A stretch of 13,277 bases of DNA from JAZDJJ01 sp043804035 (GTDB lineage: Bacteria; Bacteroidota; Bacteroidia; Palsa-948), in assembly GCA_043804035.1 (NCBI GenBank), contig JAZDJJ010000134.1, positions 1-13,277 of the forward strand. Reading direction: 5' to 3'. The position numbers were made by a program, and so were the translations under genes. This document shows, in pieces, positions 5,580-13,277 of this stretch. The number at the start of each line of letters is the position of its first letter. The stretch's first letter is position 1. Under the pieces are notes generated by a model. That model had not been told where the DNA came from. It worked only from the letters and a program-made list of their open reading frames with translations, and did no database searches.

Positions 5580-6344
5580 ATGAAAAATATGTTGACGATA
5601 AAAAATCTAAAAGCAGGAATTGAAGGGAAACAAATCCTTAACGGAATTAATCTTGAAGTAAAAGCAGGAGAAGTTCACGCGATAATGGGACCTAACGGGT
5701 CGGGTAAAAGTACTTTATCTGCTGTACTTGCCGGTCGTAATGTCTATGATGTTACAGATGGTGAAGTGCTCTTCAATGGAAAAAATTTATTAAAGATGAA
5801 TCCCGAGGATCGCGCACGTGAAGGATTGTTTCTTGCGTTTCAGTATCCTATAGAAATTCCAGGTGTGAGTACCATCAATTTTCTGAAAATTGCTATCAAT
5901 GAATTGAGAGCGTATAAAAATCTTCCGCCAATGGAGGCAAAGGATTTTTTGAAATTATTGAAAGAAAAACAAACGATTGTTGAAATGACAACTAATCTCG
6001 CCACCCGCTCTGTGAACGAAGGATTTTCGGGAGGAGAAAAAAAACGTAACGAAGTTTTTCAAATGGCAATACTGGAACCCACACTCGCTATTTTAGATGA
6101 AACTGATTCCGGACTTGACATTGATGCTCTTCGCATTGTTGCAAATGGTGTAAACAAACTCCGTTCAAAAAAACGCGCATTTATAGTGATTACACACTAC
6201 CAGCGATTGCTTAATTACATTGTCCCTGATTTTGTACATATACTTTACAACGGAAAAATTGTGAAATCGGGCGGAAAAAAATTGGCGATGGAATTGGAAG
6301 AGAAAGGATATGATTGGATTAAGAAAGAAGTTGTTGAACTTTAA
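5580..6344 (+). CDS. sufC: SufC, Fe-S cluster assembly ATPase
   Basis: This 254-residue cytosolic ABC-type ATPase is SufC, which binds SufB and SufD and drives the conformational change needed for Fe-S cluster building on the SufBCD scaffold. Walker A is GPNGSGKST (37-45), the Q-loop Gln is 88 (LAFQYP), the signature is the SufC-typical FSGGEKKRNE (149-158), Walker B with the catalytic Glu is LAILDETDSGLD (169-180), and the switch His is 206 (VITHYQRLL). These SufC-specific sequences distinguish it from transport ATPases. The start could be 5580 or the in-frame ATG at 5589 (giving MLTIKNLKAG, the usual SufC opening); no Shine-Dalgarno decides. Bacteroidota generally place sufC between sufB and sufD; here neither is adjacent, and a secreted-protein gene follows after only 5 bases. 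Confidence 0.95.
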   Translation: MKNMLTIKNLKAGIEGKQILNGINLEVKAGEVHAIMGPNGSGKSTLSAVLAGRNVYDVTDGEVLFNGKNLLKMNPEDRAREGLFLAFQYPIEIPGVSTINFLKIAINELRAYKNLPPMEAKDFLKLLKEKQTIVEMTTNLATRSVNEGFSGGEKKRNEVFQMAILEPTLAILDETDSGLDIDALRIVANGVNKLRSKKRAFIVITHYQRLLNYIVPDFVHILYNGKIVKSGGKKLAMELEEKGYDWIKKEVVEL

Positions 6345-6349
6345 TACTC

Positions 6350-8944
6350 ATGAAAAAAAATCTTTCAATCTTTTTTTTCTTCCCATTATTTCTTTCCGCA
6401 CAAGTAAAAGATGATTTCAACGATGGCGATTTTATCAGTAACCCAACTTGGTCTGGTGATAATACAAAATGGGAAATTCTTATTGGGCAACTACATTCCA
6501 TAGACAGTATTGCTAATAATATTTTTTACATAAGCACTCCTTCTTCGCGTGCTACAAACGCGCAATGGGAGTTTTGTGTAAATCTGAAATTCAATACTTC
6601 TTCTCTGAATTATGTGGATATATTTTTAACTTCCGATTCTGCGAATCTGAAAAGCACAAATAATAATGGATACTTTGTTCGGGTTGGAAACACGTTGGAT
6701 GAGATTTGTCTTTACAGAAAAAACGGAGGTGTCATCACAAAAATTATTGACGGAACTGACGGCACGTTGAACACTTCCAATAATATTGTCAAAACAAAAG
6801 TTACACGCAACAGTGTAAACATGTGGAAATTAGAACGGGACATCACTGGTACTGGAAATAATTATTTTACAGAAGGCACAACAACCGATGCAACTTTTAA
6901 CACAAGTAATTATTTTGGAGTGTTGGTGAAACAATCTACTTCAAGTTTTTTTGGCAAACATTACTTTGATGATTTTTATGCAGGACAGATAATCGTGGAT
7001 ACAATTTCTCCCAAAATAGATTCTCTTGTTGTACTTTCACAAAATCAGTTGGATGTTTATTTTTCCGAAACCGTTGATACCACCTCTGCAAACACAGAAA
7101 CAAATTATTTTGTAAACAACGGCATAGGAAATTCTTTCATTGCCTTACGTGATGCAGGAAATTTTAGTTTAGTTCATCTTTCTTTTACAAACAATTTCAT
7201 CCATAAAATGTATCATACGTTAACTGTGATGAATGTGCAGGATATGTCGGCAAACACAATCGTTTCTGCTGTTGATTCTTTTTTGTATTATGTTCCGCAG
7301 ATTCATGATGTGGTGATAAACGAAATTATGTCTGATATAAATCCTATTCCGCCTGTTCTTCCCGCCTATGAATATCTGGAATTGTACAACCGCACGAATT
7401 TTCCTATCAACCTCAACGGATGGAAACTTTCAGATGCAACTTCAACTATTACACTTCCAAACATTACTATTCTCCCCGATAGTTTTTATATTCTTACATC
7501 CGTAGCAGGTGCATCTGCTTTCGGAATAAATATTTCTGTTGTAGGAATCCAATCTTTTCTTTCTCTAAATGATGCAGGAGATAATATGATTTTGCGAGAT
7601 GTAAGCGGAAATATTATTTCATTTGCTTTTTATACAACCGATTGGTATCACGATGTTGTGAAACAAAATGGCGGATGGGCTTTGGAACAAATTGATCCGA
7701 ATAATTTTTGCGGAGGAACAAATAATTGGAAAGCATCAGTGAATGTAAAAGGCGGAACGCCAGGTATAAAAAATTCTGTTTACGCTTCCAATCCCGATGT
7801 TACCGCTCCAAAACTTATTCATGCAACTGTGATTACTTCCAATATGATTCAACTTTTCTTCAACGAAATAATGGATAGCATTTCGCTGATGAATTTTTCT
7901 GCTTACACGATTGATAACATCGGAAATCCAACGAAAGTAAATTTTGTTGGACCAAATTATATGAGCGTGCTTCTTTTTCTTCCAACTCCAATTTTATCAG
8001 GAACAATTTATACTGTAACTCTGAACAGCAATGTAAAAGATTGCGCCGGTAATTCCATATACAATATCAATACAGCTAAATTCGCCATTGCTCAAAGCTC
8101 TTCTGCAAATGACATCATCATCAATGAAGTTTTGTTTGACCCAAAAACAAACGGAGTGGAGTGGGTAGAAATTTATAACCGCTCTGCAAAAGTGATTGAC
8201 CTGAAAGAACTTTACTTGTGTTCTCAAGATGATGCGGGAGTTTTCACCGACATCACTCAAATTGCTCCGGAAGGATATTTAATTTTCCCACAAGATTATT
8301 TTGTATTGAGCACAGATGACAGCAAAATAAAAAATCAGTACAGCGCTCCAAACATGGAAGGATTTATTAATATGACAAGTATCCCTCCGCTGAATAACGA
8401 CAGCGACCATGTATTTATCATCAATCAATCACAAACAATAATTGACAAATTGTTTTATCATTCCAAATGGCATTTGCCTTTGTTGAACGATACGAAAGGA
8501 ATTTCTTTGGAACGCATCAACTTTGATAATCTCACACAAAATGAAACCAACTGGCATTCTGCTGCGGAAAGTATGGGCGGTGCAACTCCTGCTTACAAAA
8601 ATTCACAGTACACGAATGAAGAAACAGGAACTGAAGTTACGGTTTCTCCCAAAATTTTTTCTCCTGACAATGACGGAAACAACGATGTGCTCAGTATCAA
8701 TTATTTATTTGACACGCCCGGAATGGTTGGCAATGTAAATATTTACGACTCCCGCGGACGGTTGGTGCGTACTCTCATACGAAACGAACTACTTGCTACA
8801 TCAGGATTTTTTTTCTGGGATGGCATTACTAATGACAGACAAAAAGCCAATATCGGAATTTACATTGTATACTTTGAAGCGTTCAGTACAAAAGGCAATG
8901 TAAAGAAGTACAAAATGACCTGTGTGGTGGCAGAGAAACATTGA
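6350..8944 (+). CDS. Secreted lamin-tail-domain protein with FlgD/gliding-type C-terminus
   Basis: This 864-residue surface or secreted protein has a signal peptide MKKNLSIFFFFPLFLSAQ (1-18). Next come a jelly-roll/LamG-like region (about 20-215), an Ig-like 'SbsA/Big' domain (about 216-312, SPKIDSLVVLSQNQLDVYFSE), a first lamin-tail domain (about 318-475, VVINEIMSDINP...EYLELYNRTNFPINLNGWKLSD), a second Ig-like domain (about 485-580, APKLIHATVITSNMIQLFFNE), a second lamin-tail domain (about 588-755, IIINEVLFDP...VEWVEIYNRS), and a C-terminal FlgD-like/gliding-motility-associated domain (about 765-864, SPKIFSPDNDGNNDVLSINY, GIYIVYFEAF). The last type is typical of Bacteroidota extracellular proteins. 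Both Ig-plus-lamin-tail pairs are homologous, so the centre arose by duplication. A catalytic site is not evident; a structural or adhesive role is inferred. It starts 5 bases after sufC, so it is probably co-transcribed. Confidence 0.85.
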   Translation: MKKNLSIFFFFPLFLSAQVKDDFNDGDFISNPTWSGDNTKWEILIGQLHSIDSIANNIFYISTPSSRATNAQWEFCVNLKFNTSSLNYVDIFLTSDSANLKSTNNNGYFVRVGNTLDEICLYRKNGGVITKIIDGTDGTLNTSNNIVKTKVTRNSVNMWKLERDITGTGNNYFTEGTTTDATFNTSNYFGVLVKQSTSSFFGKHYFDDFYAGQIIVDTISPKIDSLVVLSQNQLDVYFSETVDTTSANTETNYFVNNGIGNSFIALRDAGNFSLVHLSFTNNFIHKMYHTLTVMNVQDMSANTIVSAVDSFLYYVPQIHDVVINEIMSDINPIPPVLPAYEYLELYNRTNFPINLNGWKLSDATSTITLPNITILPDSFYILTSVAGASAFGINISVVGIQSFLSLNDAGDNMILRDVSGNIISFAFYTTDWYHDVVKQNGGWALEQIDPNNFCGGTNNWKASVNVKGGTPGIKNSVYASNPDVTAPKLIHATVITSNMIQLFFNEIMDSISLMNFSAYTIDNIGNPTKVNFVGPNYMSVLLFLPTPILSGTIYTVTLNSNVKDCAGNSIYNINTAKFAIAQSSSANDIIINEVLFDPKTNGVEWVEIYNRSAKVIDLKELYLCSQDDAGVFTDITQIAPEGYLIFPQDYFVLSTDDSKIKNQYSAPNMEGFINMTSIPPLNNDSDHVFIINQSQTIIDKLFYHSKWHLPLLNDTKGISLERINFDNLTQNETNWHSAAESMGGATPAYKNSQYTNEETGTEVTVSPKIFSPDNDGNNDVLSINYLFDTPGMVGNVNIYDSRGRLVRTLIRNELLATSGFFFWDGITNDRQKANIGIYIVYFEAFSTKGNVKKYKMTCVVAEKH

Positions 8945-9004
8945 CAAAACACGATTTGATTGGTTGATGAACTTATGATAAACTTTAATCTTTTGCTCTG
9001 ATAT

Positions 9005-9075
9005 CTTCGCGTATCTGCGAGAAATAAAAGTTGATTGATTGATAAGTTGATGGGATGATAGGTTGATTGATAAAT
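9005..9075. repeat. Degenerate TTGAT repeat tract in a convergent intergenic region
   Basis: Between the two convergent genes lies a short imperfect palindrome (TTCGC/GCGAG around 9006-9021) followed by a tract of TTGATTGATTGATAA-like units from about 9030 to 9073 (TTGAT occurs at 9031, 9047, 9063 and as overlaps). A similar TTGAT cluster starts near 8955. It looks like a decayed simple repeat; no terminator with a convincing T run was found for either gene. Confidence 0.45.
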
Positions 9076-9096
9076 AATAGAGATTGCTTCATTCTC

Positions 9097-9138
9097 TTCG
9101 GCAAGCCGTTATACTTATTTCGGCAAGCTCAATACGAG
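9097..9138 (-). repeat. Dispersed 23-bp repeat, inverted copy 2, with a duplicated arm
   Basis: 9116-9138 is the exact reverse complement of 4035-4057; the bases immediately on either side differ. The start of the unit, TTCGGCAAGC, is present twice in direct orientation (9097-9106 and 9119-9128), 22 bases apart. It lies 39 bases beyond the stop codon of the minus-strand PorE-like gene. Confidence 0.65.
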
Positions 9139-9176
9139 TCATTTGCAATGATGTATTCCCGTCTGCGTAACATCAA

Positions 9177-11243
9177 TTACTTACTCAAAATCTCAAACTC
9201 TGTTCTTCTATTCAACTGTCTGCCTTCATCTGTATCATTTCCGGCTATAGGTCTTGTTTCGCCATAACCCTTTGCAGTAATTCGGTTTTTATCAATACCG
9301 TGCTGTGTCACATAATCTACAACGGATTGCGCACGCGATTGCGAAAGTTTCATATTGTATTCATCAGCACCTTTGCTATCGGTATGTCCCGATATTTCAA
9401 TTTTCATAGAAGGAATATCAGTAAGGAATTTAATGAGTCGTTCTAATTCAGCAGTGGATTCGGAACGTAGAGTTGCTTTATCAAAGTCAAAGAAAATATT
9501 TTTCAAAACAATTTTGCTTCCCACAGCAATGTTCTTCAATCCAATGTCTTTCACATATTCCTGATAAGCAGCAGTGATAGGGATATCGAAATTTTCGGAA
9601 TGAAATAAATATCCTTCTTTCTTTACTGCGATGCCGTAATTTTTTCCAGCAGGAAGCGACACGAGGAATTTACCAGAAGAACTGTTTGATTTAAAAGTAG
9701 CAATTACTTGATTGAGTTGGTTATCTACTAATTCTATTTCTGCTTCAAGCGGTTGTTTTGTCAGAACATCAAAGACATTTCCTTTGAGGATAGAAACTTG
9801 CACAACCGGAACAGCAACTTGTTTTGCAATAACATTTTCCTTTATTGGCTCTGTCAAACTTGCAAGCAGATTATCTTCGGTATTAAGTACGGGATTTTTT
9901 GGGGTAATGAATGTTATCATGTAAATATCTTTTTCACCATAACCATCTGGTTTAAAAGAAGCAAAATAAGCGTGCTTACCGCTGGCAGAAAGCACAAAAT
10001 CAATATCATCATCAGGAGAGTTTATTGGGTAGCCAATGTTTTCGGGTGTTGACCATTTCTTTTTATTATTATCCCATATAGATTTGAAAATATCAAAGCC
10101 GCCCATTGTTTGATGACCTTCGCTGCTAAAGAAAAGGGTCTTGCCATCCGGATGAATAAATACACTTTCTTCGCCGTAAGATGTGTTGATAGTCGGTCCA
10201 AGATTTTCTGCTTCGCCCCATTTTTTCTTTTTGGTATCCCATATTGATTTGTAAATATCATGCTCACCAAAGCCACCTTCTTTATTGCTGACAAAGTAAA
10301 AAGTATTACCATCAGATGTGAGTGATGCGGATGATTCGTGGAATTTAGTATTGATGTTATCATTCATTTTTTTTGGCTCCTCCCACAGTTCGCCTCTTTG
10401 CTCACACTCATAAATGTTTCCACTGCCCCGTGTCATGTCATCTAAATAAATAAAAAGTTTTTGTCCATCAGCGGAAAGTGCAACTGTGGCATCGTGACGA
10501 TTGCTTGTATTCACCGTCTTGCCCATATTTTTTGCAAGCGACCATTTTCCATTTTCGTTTGTAGAAACATAAATGTCTTCATAATACATCTGGTCGTTCA
10601 TGTCAATACCTCCACCGGTAGTATTTTCTCTGCGTGAAGTGAACATCATCACTGATTCATCGGCAGAAATAACAGGACCGTAATCAGGATTGGATGAATT
10701 AATTTCGGGACCTACATTATCAATGAATACAAGAACCGGTTTTTTTACTAACGCCATTCCGTTTTTGCATTCAGTAATTTTTTTATCTATATCCGCCAAT
10801 GTTTCTTTATCATCTATTTTCGTTATATTTTTTGCTGCTTGATATTCTTTTATCGCTTTATCCCATTCCATATTCAAGTGATAAGCACGTCCCAGATAAT
10901 AATATAAATTCTCGCCCACTATTGGATTTAATTGGTATGCTTTTTCTAAGTGAGTAACTGCCTTTTGTTTGTATGCAGAAAAAAGATAACAAACACCAAG
11001 TCGGTAGTTTAACAGCACATTGTTTGGATTGAAATTATTTGCTTTCAAATATAATGGAAGTGCATAGCGGTACATTTGATATCCTATCTCAAAATATTTG
11101 TCTGCTTCTTCAATACTTCTTTTTACTTCCTTTAGTTCGCTTTTGTTATTTGGAAAATTATCTTTTGTAAATTCTACATTCTGCGAAAATGCAGTGCTTA
11201 CACCGATAAAAAATGCAACGATTACGTAGATTAAATTTTTCAT
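9177..11243 (-). CDS. PorE-like outer-membrane protein: TPR, PD40 propeller, CRD, OmpA peptidoglycan-binding domain
   Basis: This 688-residue protein starts at 11243, where MKNLIYVIVAFFIGVSTAFSQ forms a clean signal peptide; the reading frame extends 15 codons upstream to 11288, but that would bury the signal. TPR-like helices span about 37-165 (YLKANNFNPNNVLLNYRLGVCYL, NLYYYLGRAYHLNMEWDKAIKEY). A PD40/WD40-like propeller spans about 185-435 (GPVISADESVMMFTSRR, LTSDGNTFYFVSNKEGGFGE, IHPDGKTLFFSSEG, DGYGEKDIYMI). A carboxypeptidase-regulatory-like fold lies at about 480-555 and an OmpA C-terminal domain at 583-688 (FFDFDKATL, SGHTDSKGADEYNMKLSQSRA) with the Asp and Arg that bind diaminopimelate. 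PorE of the type IX secretion system has this same architecture, but PorE is a lipoprotein and no lipobox is seen here, so a paralogue is equally possible. The 217 bases upstream show no clear promoter. Confidence 0.85.
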   Translation of the reverse strand: MKNLIYVIVAFFIGVSTAFSQNVEFTKDNFPNNKSELKEVKRSIEEADKYFEIGYQMYRYALPLYLKANNFNPNNVLLNYRLGVCYLFSAYKQKAVTHLEKAYQLNPIVGENLYYYLGRAYHLNMEWDKAIKEYQAAKNITKIDDKETLADIDKKITECKNGMALVKKPVLVFIDNVGPEINSSNPDYGPVISADESVMMFTSRRENTTGGGIDMNDQMYYEDIYVSTNENGKWSLAKNMGKTVNTSNRHDATVALSADGQKLFIYLDDMTRGSGNIYECEQRGELWEEPKKMNDNINTKFHESSASLTSDGNTFYFVSNKEGGFGEHDIYKSIWDTKKKKWGEAENLGPTINTSYGEESVFIHPDGKTLFFSSEGHQTMGGFDIFKSIWDNNKKKWSTPENIGYPINSPDDDIDFVLSASGKHAYFASFKPDGYGEKDIYMITFITPKNPVLNTEDNLLASLTEPIKENVIAKQVAVPVVQVSILKGNVFDVLTKQPLEAEIELVDNQLNQVIATFKSNSSSGKFLVSLPAGKNYGIAVKKEGYLFHSENFDIPITAAYQEYVKDIGLKNIAVGSKIVLKNIFFDFDKATLRSESTAELERLIKFLTDIPSMKIEISGHTDSKGADEYNMKLSQSRAQSVVDYVTQHGIDKNRITAKGYGETRPIAGNDTDEGRQLNRRTEFEILSK

Positions 11244-11460
11244 TATGAGAAAAGTATAATACCCAAAAGATTCTGTGTTACTTCCCAAATACTTTTTTTT
11301 CTATGAAATATAAAATTTTCAATCTTCACCCAAATAGTAAAAACTAAATGCGTACTATTTTCATAGCAATAATCAATTTTCGTTTGCGACTTTTGGGTAA
11401 TAGTGCTTCTTGAATTTTTCTTTGGCTTCATGTTTTTGTTGCAATAAGAAAAGTAATTAT

Positions 11461-13090
11461 TTATTTTTTTAGTTGATATAATTTACAATTTTCAGTAGAA
11501 TACGATAGTTCAAAATATTTATTTAATCTTTGTTTTATTTCATTTGCACAAGAATCTGTGCGATTATCCATATTTCCCAAAATAAAAACGTAGTCCACTT
11601 TTTTAATTTTTTCTTTATCAGTTCCAGTTCTTGCCCAGTTAAAACATTGAGTATTGCTTATAATCGTATCCCCTAAAGTCATTGCAGGAAGTTGTTTGTC
11701 ATTCCACTTTATAGGAAACCAATTTAAAGTGCACTCATAGTTTTCAAGAATAATCATTGGCTTATCAATTCCAAGATAATTTGAAAAATGTAAATGAAGC
11801 CAAAGCTCAGACCAGTTCAATGGCAATACAACATTATTTTCAGAAATATATTCCGAAGCATTATAACATTCAGTTGCTGTTCTATTTAGATTTTCTTCTG
11901 CTTGTGTATAGAATTGATTTAAATTAAAATGACAATACAAAGCAACAATTGCGGAAAATATTCCAAGCCATTTTGGAAGAGATTGAACACTAATCCATAT
12001 CACAAGAAAAATAAAAAAGAAATATGCAAGACGAACTGAAACATATCCTATACCACCGTCAGAATCAGGTAGTTTGAAATATAAATACAAAAGCAAAACA
12101 GAAGCAACAAGCCAAACATCTTTGACATCAATAAGGGATTTTATAAATGAAAATAATTTTTCTTTGATTGAATTCCCATAAAACTCAATTTTATTTACTT
12201 TATTATAAATTATTATTGAGAGCAATCCTCCAAGTAAATAAAAAAGTTTTTTAGTAAATACTTCTTCTTTCTGAACATGTAAGGCAATGATTGGTCTGAT
12301 ATTTTTCAGCCACTCTACCAGTTCTACTTTATCTATATATGATTTGTTTTGATATGCTGGGTTAGCATTAAAATAAATAAATACAAGAATTATTGGAATG
12401 ATGGAGATAGAAAAAAGAAATAATACTTTTTTTGAATATGCTAATATCAAATCACGATAGTTTATTTCTTTATGGATTACCGAAAGAGAAAAATTAATTG
12501 ACATGTACATGCAAATAAATACCAATAGCCATAAAAAAGAAAATAAATGTGAAAAATATGTCGCCATGAAAAAGAAAAATAAAATAACTCCTCTTTTCAG
12601 TGTAAAACCCTTTTTATCATATTTAATCCAAAGAATGATTGAAAAAAGTAAGAAGACAATTGCTAAAGAAAAATTGTAAAATCCCAAAAAAAAATAAGAA
12701 TGAAAATATAAACGGGAAAATAAGGTAAGAAAAAAAAATATTATTTGGAGAAATTATTAAAATAAGATTTCTAAAACTATATGCAAATCCAACTACATAT
12801 AAAATAAGTATTACCTTTTCTGCTATATATGCAGGAAGGAATGATTTGAACATTATTAGTAGTAAATGTCCAGACCAATTAGGAATAGGAATTGTATTAA
12901 ATAAAAAATATTTATTTATAGTTTCATTGTTGTCAAATAATAAATTTTTTATCAGTTCCGAATTGTATAGATGAGCTGGACCATCAAGCGTTGAGAAAAA
13001 TTTATAAGATAAAATAGGTATTAAACTTAATCCTACAACAAGACAAAAAAGCAAAGGTTCTATTTTGATTATTTTATTGAAATTTAGCAT
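11461..13090 (-). pseudogene. Frameshifted polytopic membrane protein (possible GT-C-type glycosyltransferase)
   Basis: Two overlapping minus-strand reading frames, 13090-12623 and 12687-11461, are the halves of one gene. They join in a run of nine A on the + strand (12686-12694; T9 in the mRNA sense). Removing one T gives a continuous SFLFFLGFYNFSLAIVFLLF and an uninterrupted 542-residue protein. It has many hydrophobic segments (for example CLVVGLSLIPILSY, FSYLIFPFIFSFLFF, VILFFFFMATYFSHLFSF, FLFSISIIPIILVFIYF), and its first outside loop, TLDGPAHLYN...IPIPNWSGH, contains the Asp and His arrangement seen in GT-C lipid-linked glycosyltransferases and similar Bacteroidota membrane proteins. 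The last ~150 residues form a soluble, Cys- and Trp-containing domain. The second half has no ATG near its start, so it is not an independent gene. Function is not recognised with certainty. Base composition is more AT-rich than its neighbours. The break may be decay, transcriptional slippage or a sequencing error. Confidence 0.8.
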
Positions 13091-13198
13091 TTGCAGAAGT
13101 TAGTGGTTATGGGTTGGATTTGGTATGAAAGCGGGACACTTTTTTTTAATAATTATAAATGCATAGTTTCAAATTACATAAGCAATTTTTCTATCAGA

Positions 13199-13220
13199 CA
13201 AACCTACATAAAATTTTCAA
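13199..13220 (-). promoter_or_regulatory. Candidate promoter for the frameshifted membrane-protein gene
   Basis: On the minus strand TAGGTTTG (13199-13206) is a full TAnnTTTG match, preceded by AAAATTTTATG and by TTG (13218-13220) 11 bases away. This is the same block as before the first ompH and sufC, and nearly the same 22 bases as before the second ompH. It lies 109 bases before the ATG at 13090. Confidence 0.45.
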
Positions 13221-13242
13221 TTTAACCTTATCCGTGAAAGCA

Positions 13243-13277
13243 TTCGTCATTTTGAGTGAAGCGAGAAATCTCATAAT
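13243..13277. repeat. Dispersed repeat (CGTCATTTTGAGTGAAGCGAG type), runs off the window
   Basis: TTCGTCAT is followed by an imperfect palindrome (ATTT...GAGTGAAGCGAG...AAAT) and reaches the right edge. Repeats of the form CGTCATTTCGAGCGAAGCGAGAA are, from memory, frequent between genes in Bacteroidota and other phyla. It shares its TTCGTCAT start with the palindrome at 5330. Confidence 0.55.

Noticed and set aside
9030..9075. CRISPR array or functional tandem repeat
   Set aside because: TTGAT units are too short, degenerate and unspaced; it is a simple-repeat tract.
11243..11431. Small 62-residue gene upstream of the PorE-like gene
   Set aside because: Low-complexity translation with no recognisable motif; it overlaps the expected promoter region and signal-peptide start. 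The 217-base gap shows nothing else I can support.
12623..13090. Two separate overlapping membrane-protein genes
   Set aside because: The downstream frame has no ATG near its beginning and the two join seamlessly at a homopolymer.

Overview
This 13.3 kb AT-rich window looks like the chromosome of an uncultured Bacteroidota. Several things point there: promoter -7 elements of the TAnnTTTG type, almost no Shine-Dalgarno signals, a tandem pair of OmpH/Skp chaperones, a TPR + PD40 propeller + carboxypeptidase-D-like + OmpA protein with the architecture of type IX secretion component PorE, and a large secreted lamin-tail-domain protein with a FlgD/gliding-type C-terminus. I cannot name a genus.

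Layout. 61-801 (+): an ExbB/TolQ-family proton channel subunit with its own promoter and no ExbD partner downstream. 960-3097 (-): a two-gene operon with a TAATG stop/start overlap. It encodes a nucleotidyltransferase-PfkB kinase fusion, in the reverse domain order to E. coli HldE, and a GmhA-like SIS protein; together they look like an activated-heptose (or similar sugar) precursor module. 3098-3406: a MITE-like inverted-repeat element and the promoter of the next gene. 3407-3979 and 4198-4704 (+): two OmpH/Skp periplasmic chaperones, each with its own promoter, separated by repeat-derived sequence. 4705-5579: an 875-base gene-free stretch. It holds a diverged repeat copy, the decayed remains of an IS200/IS605-type TnpA gene (two nonsense codons, two frameshifts, HUH motif lost), a palindromic repeat, a strong promoter and a possibly structured leader. 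5580-8944 (+): sufC, the Fe-S assembly ATPase without sufB/sufD beside it, followed after 5 bases by the secreted lamin-tail protein. 8945-9176: a convergent intergenic region full of degenerate repeats. 9177-11243 (-): the PorE-like protein. 11461-13090 (-): a polytopic, possibly GT-C-like membrane protein split by a frameshift in a nine-base homopolymer. The right edge (13243 onward) runs into another dispersed repeat.

The genes share an envelope theme: energised transport, heptose/glycan precursors, outer-membrane protein chaperoning, secreted surface protein and outer-membrane anchoring. Most of the unusual content lies between genes. At least four types of small repeats, one dead transposase, and a 19-base promoter block (AAAATTTTATGTANGTTTG) seen three times exactly, with a fourth close relative, occupy nearly every intergenic gap. 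Three genes that usually sit in conserved operons (exbB, sufC, the ompH pair) stand here without their usual partners, which is compatible with repeat-associated rearrangement. I saw no CRISPR array, tRNA, rRNA or intact mobile element.
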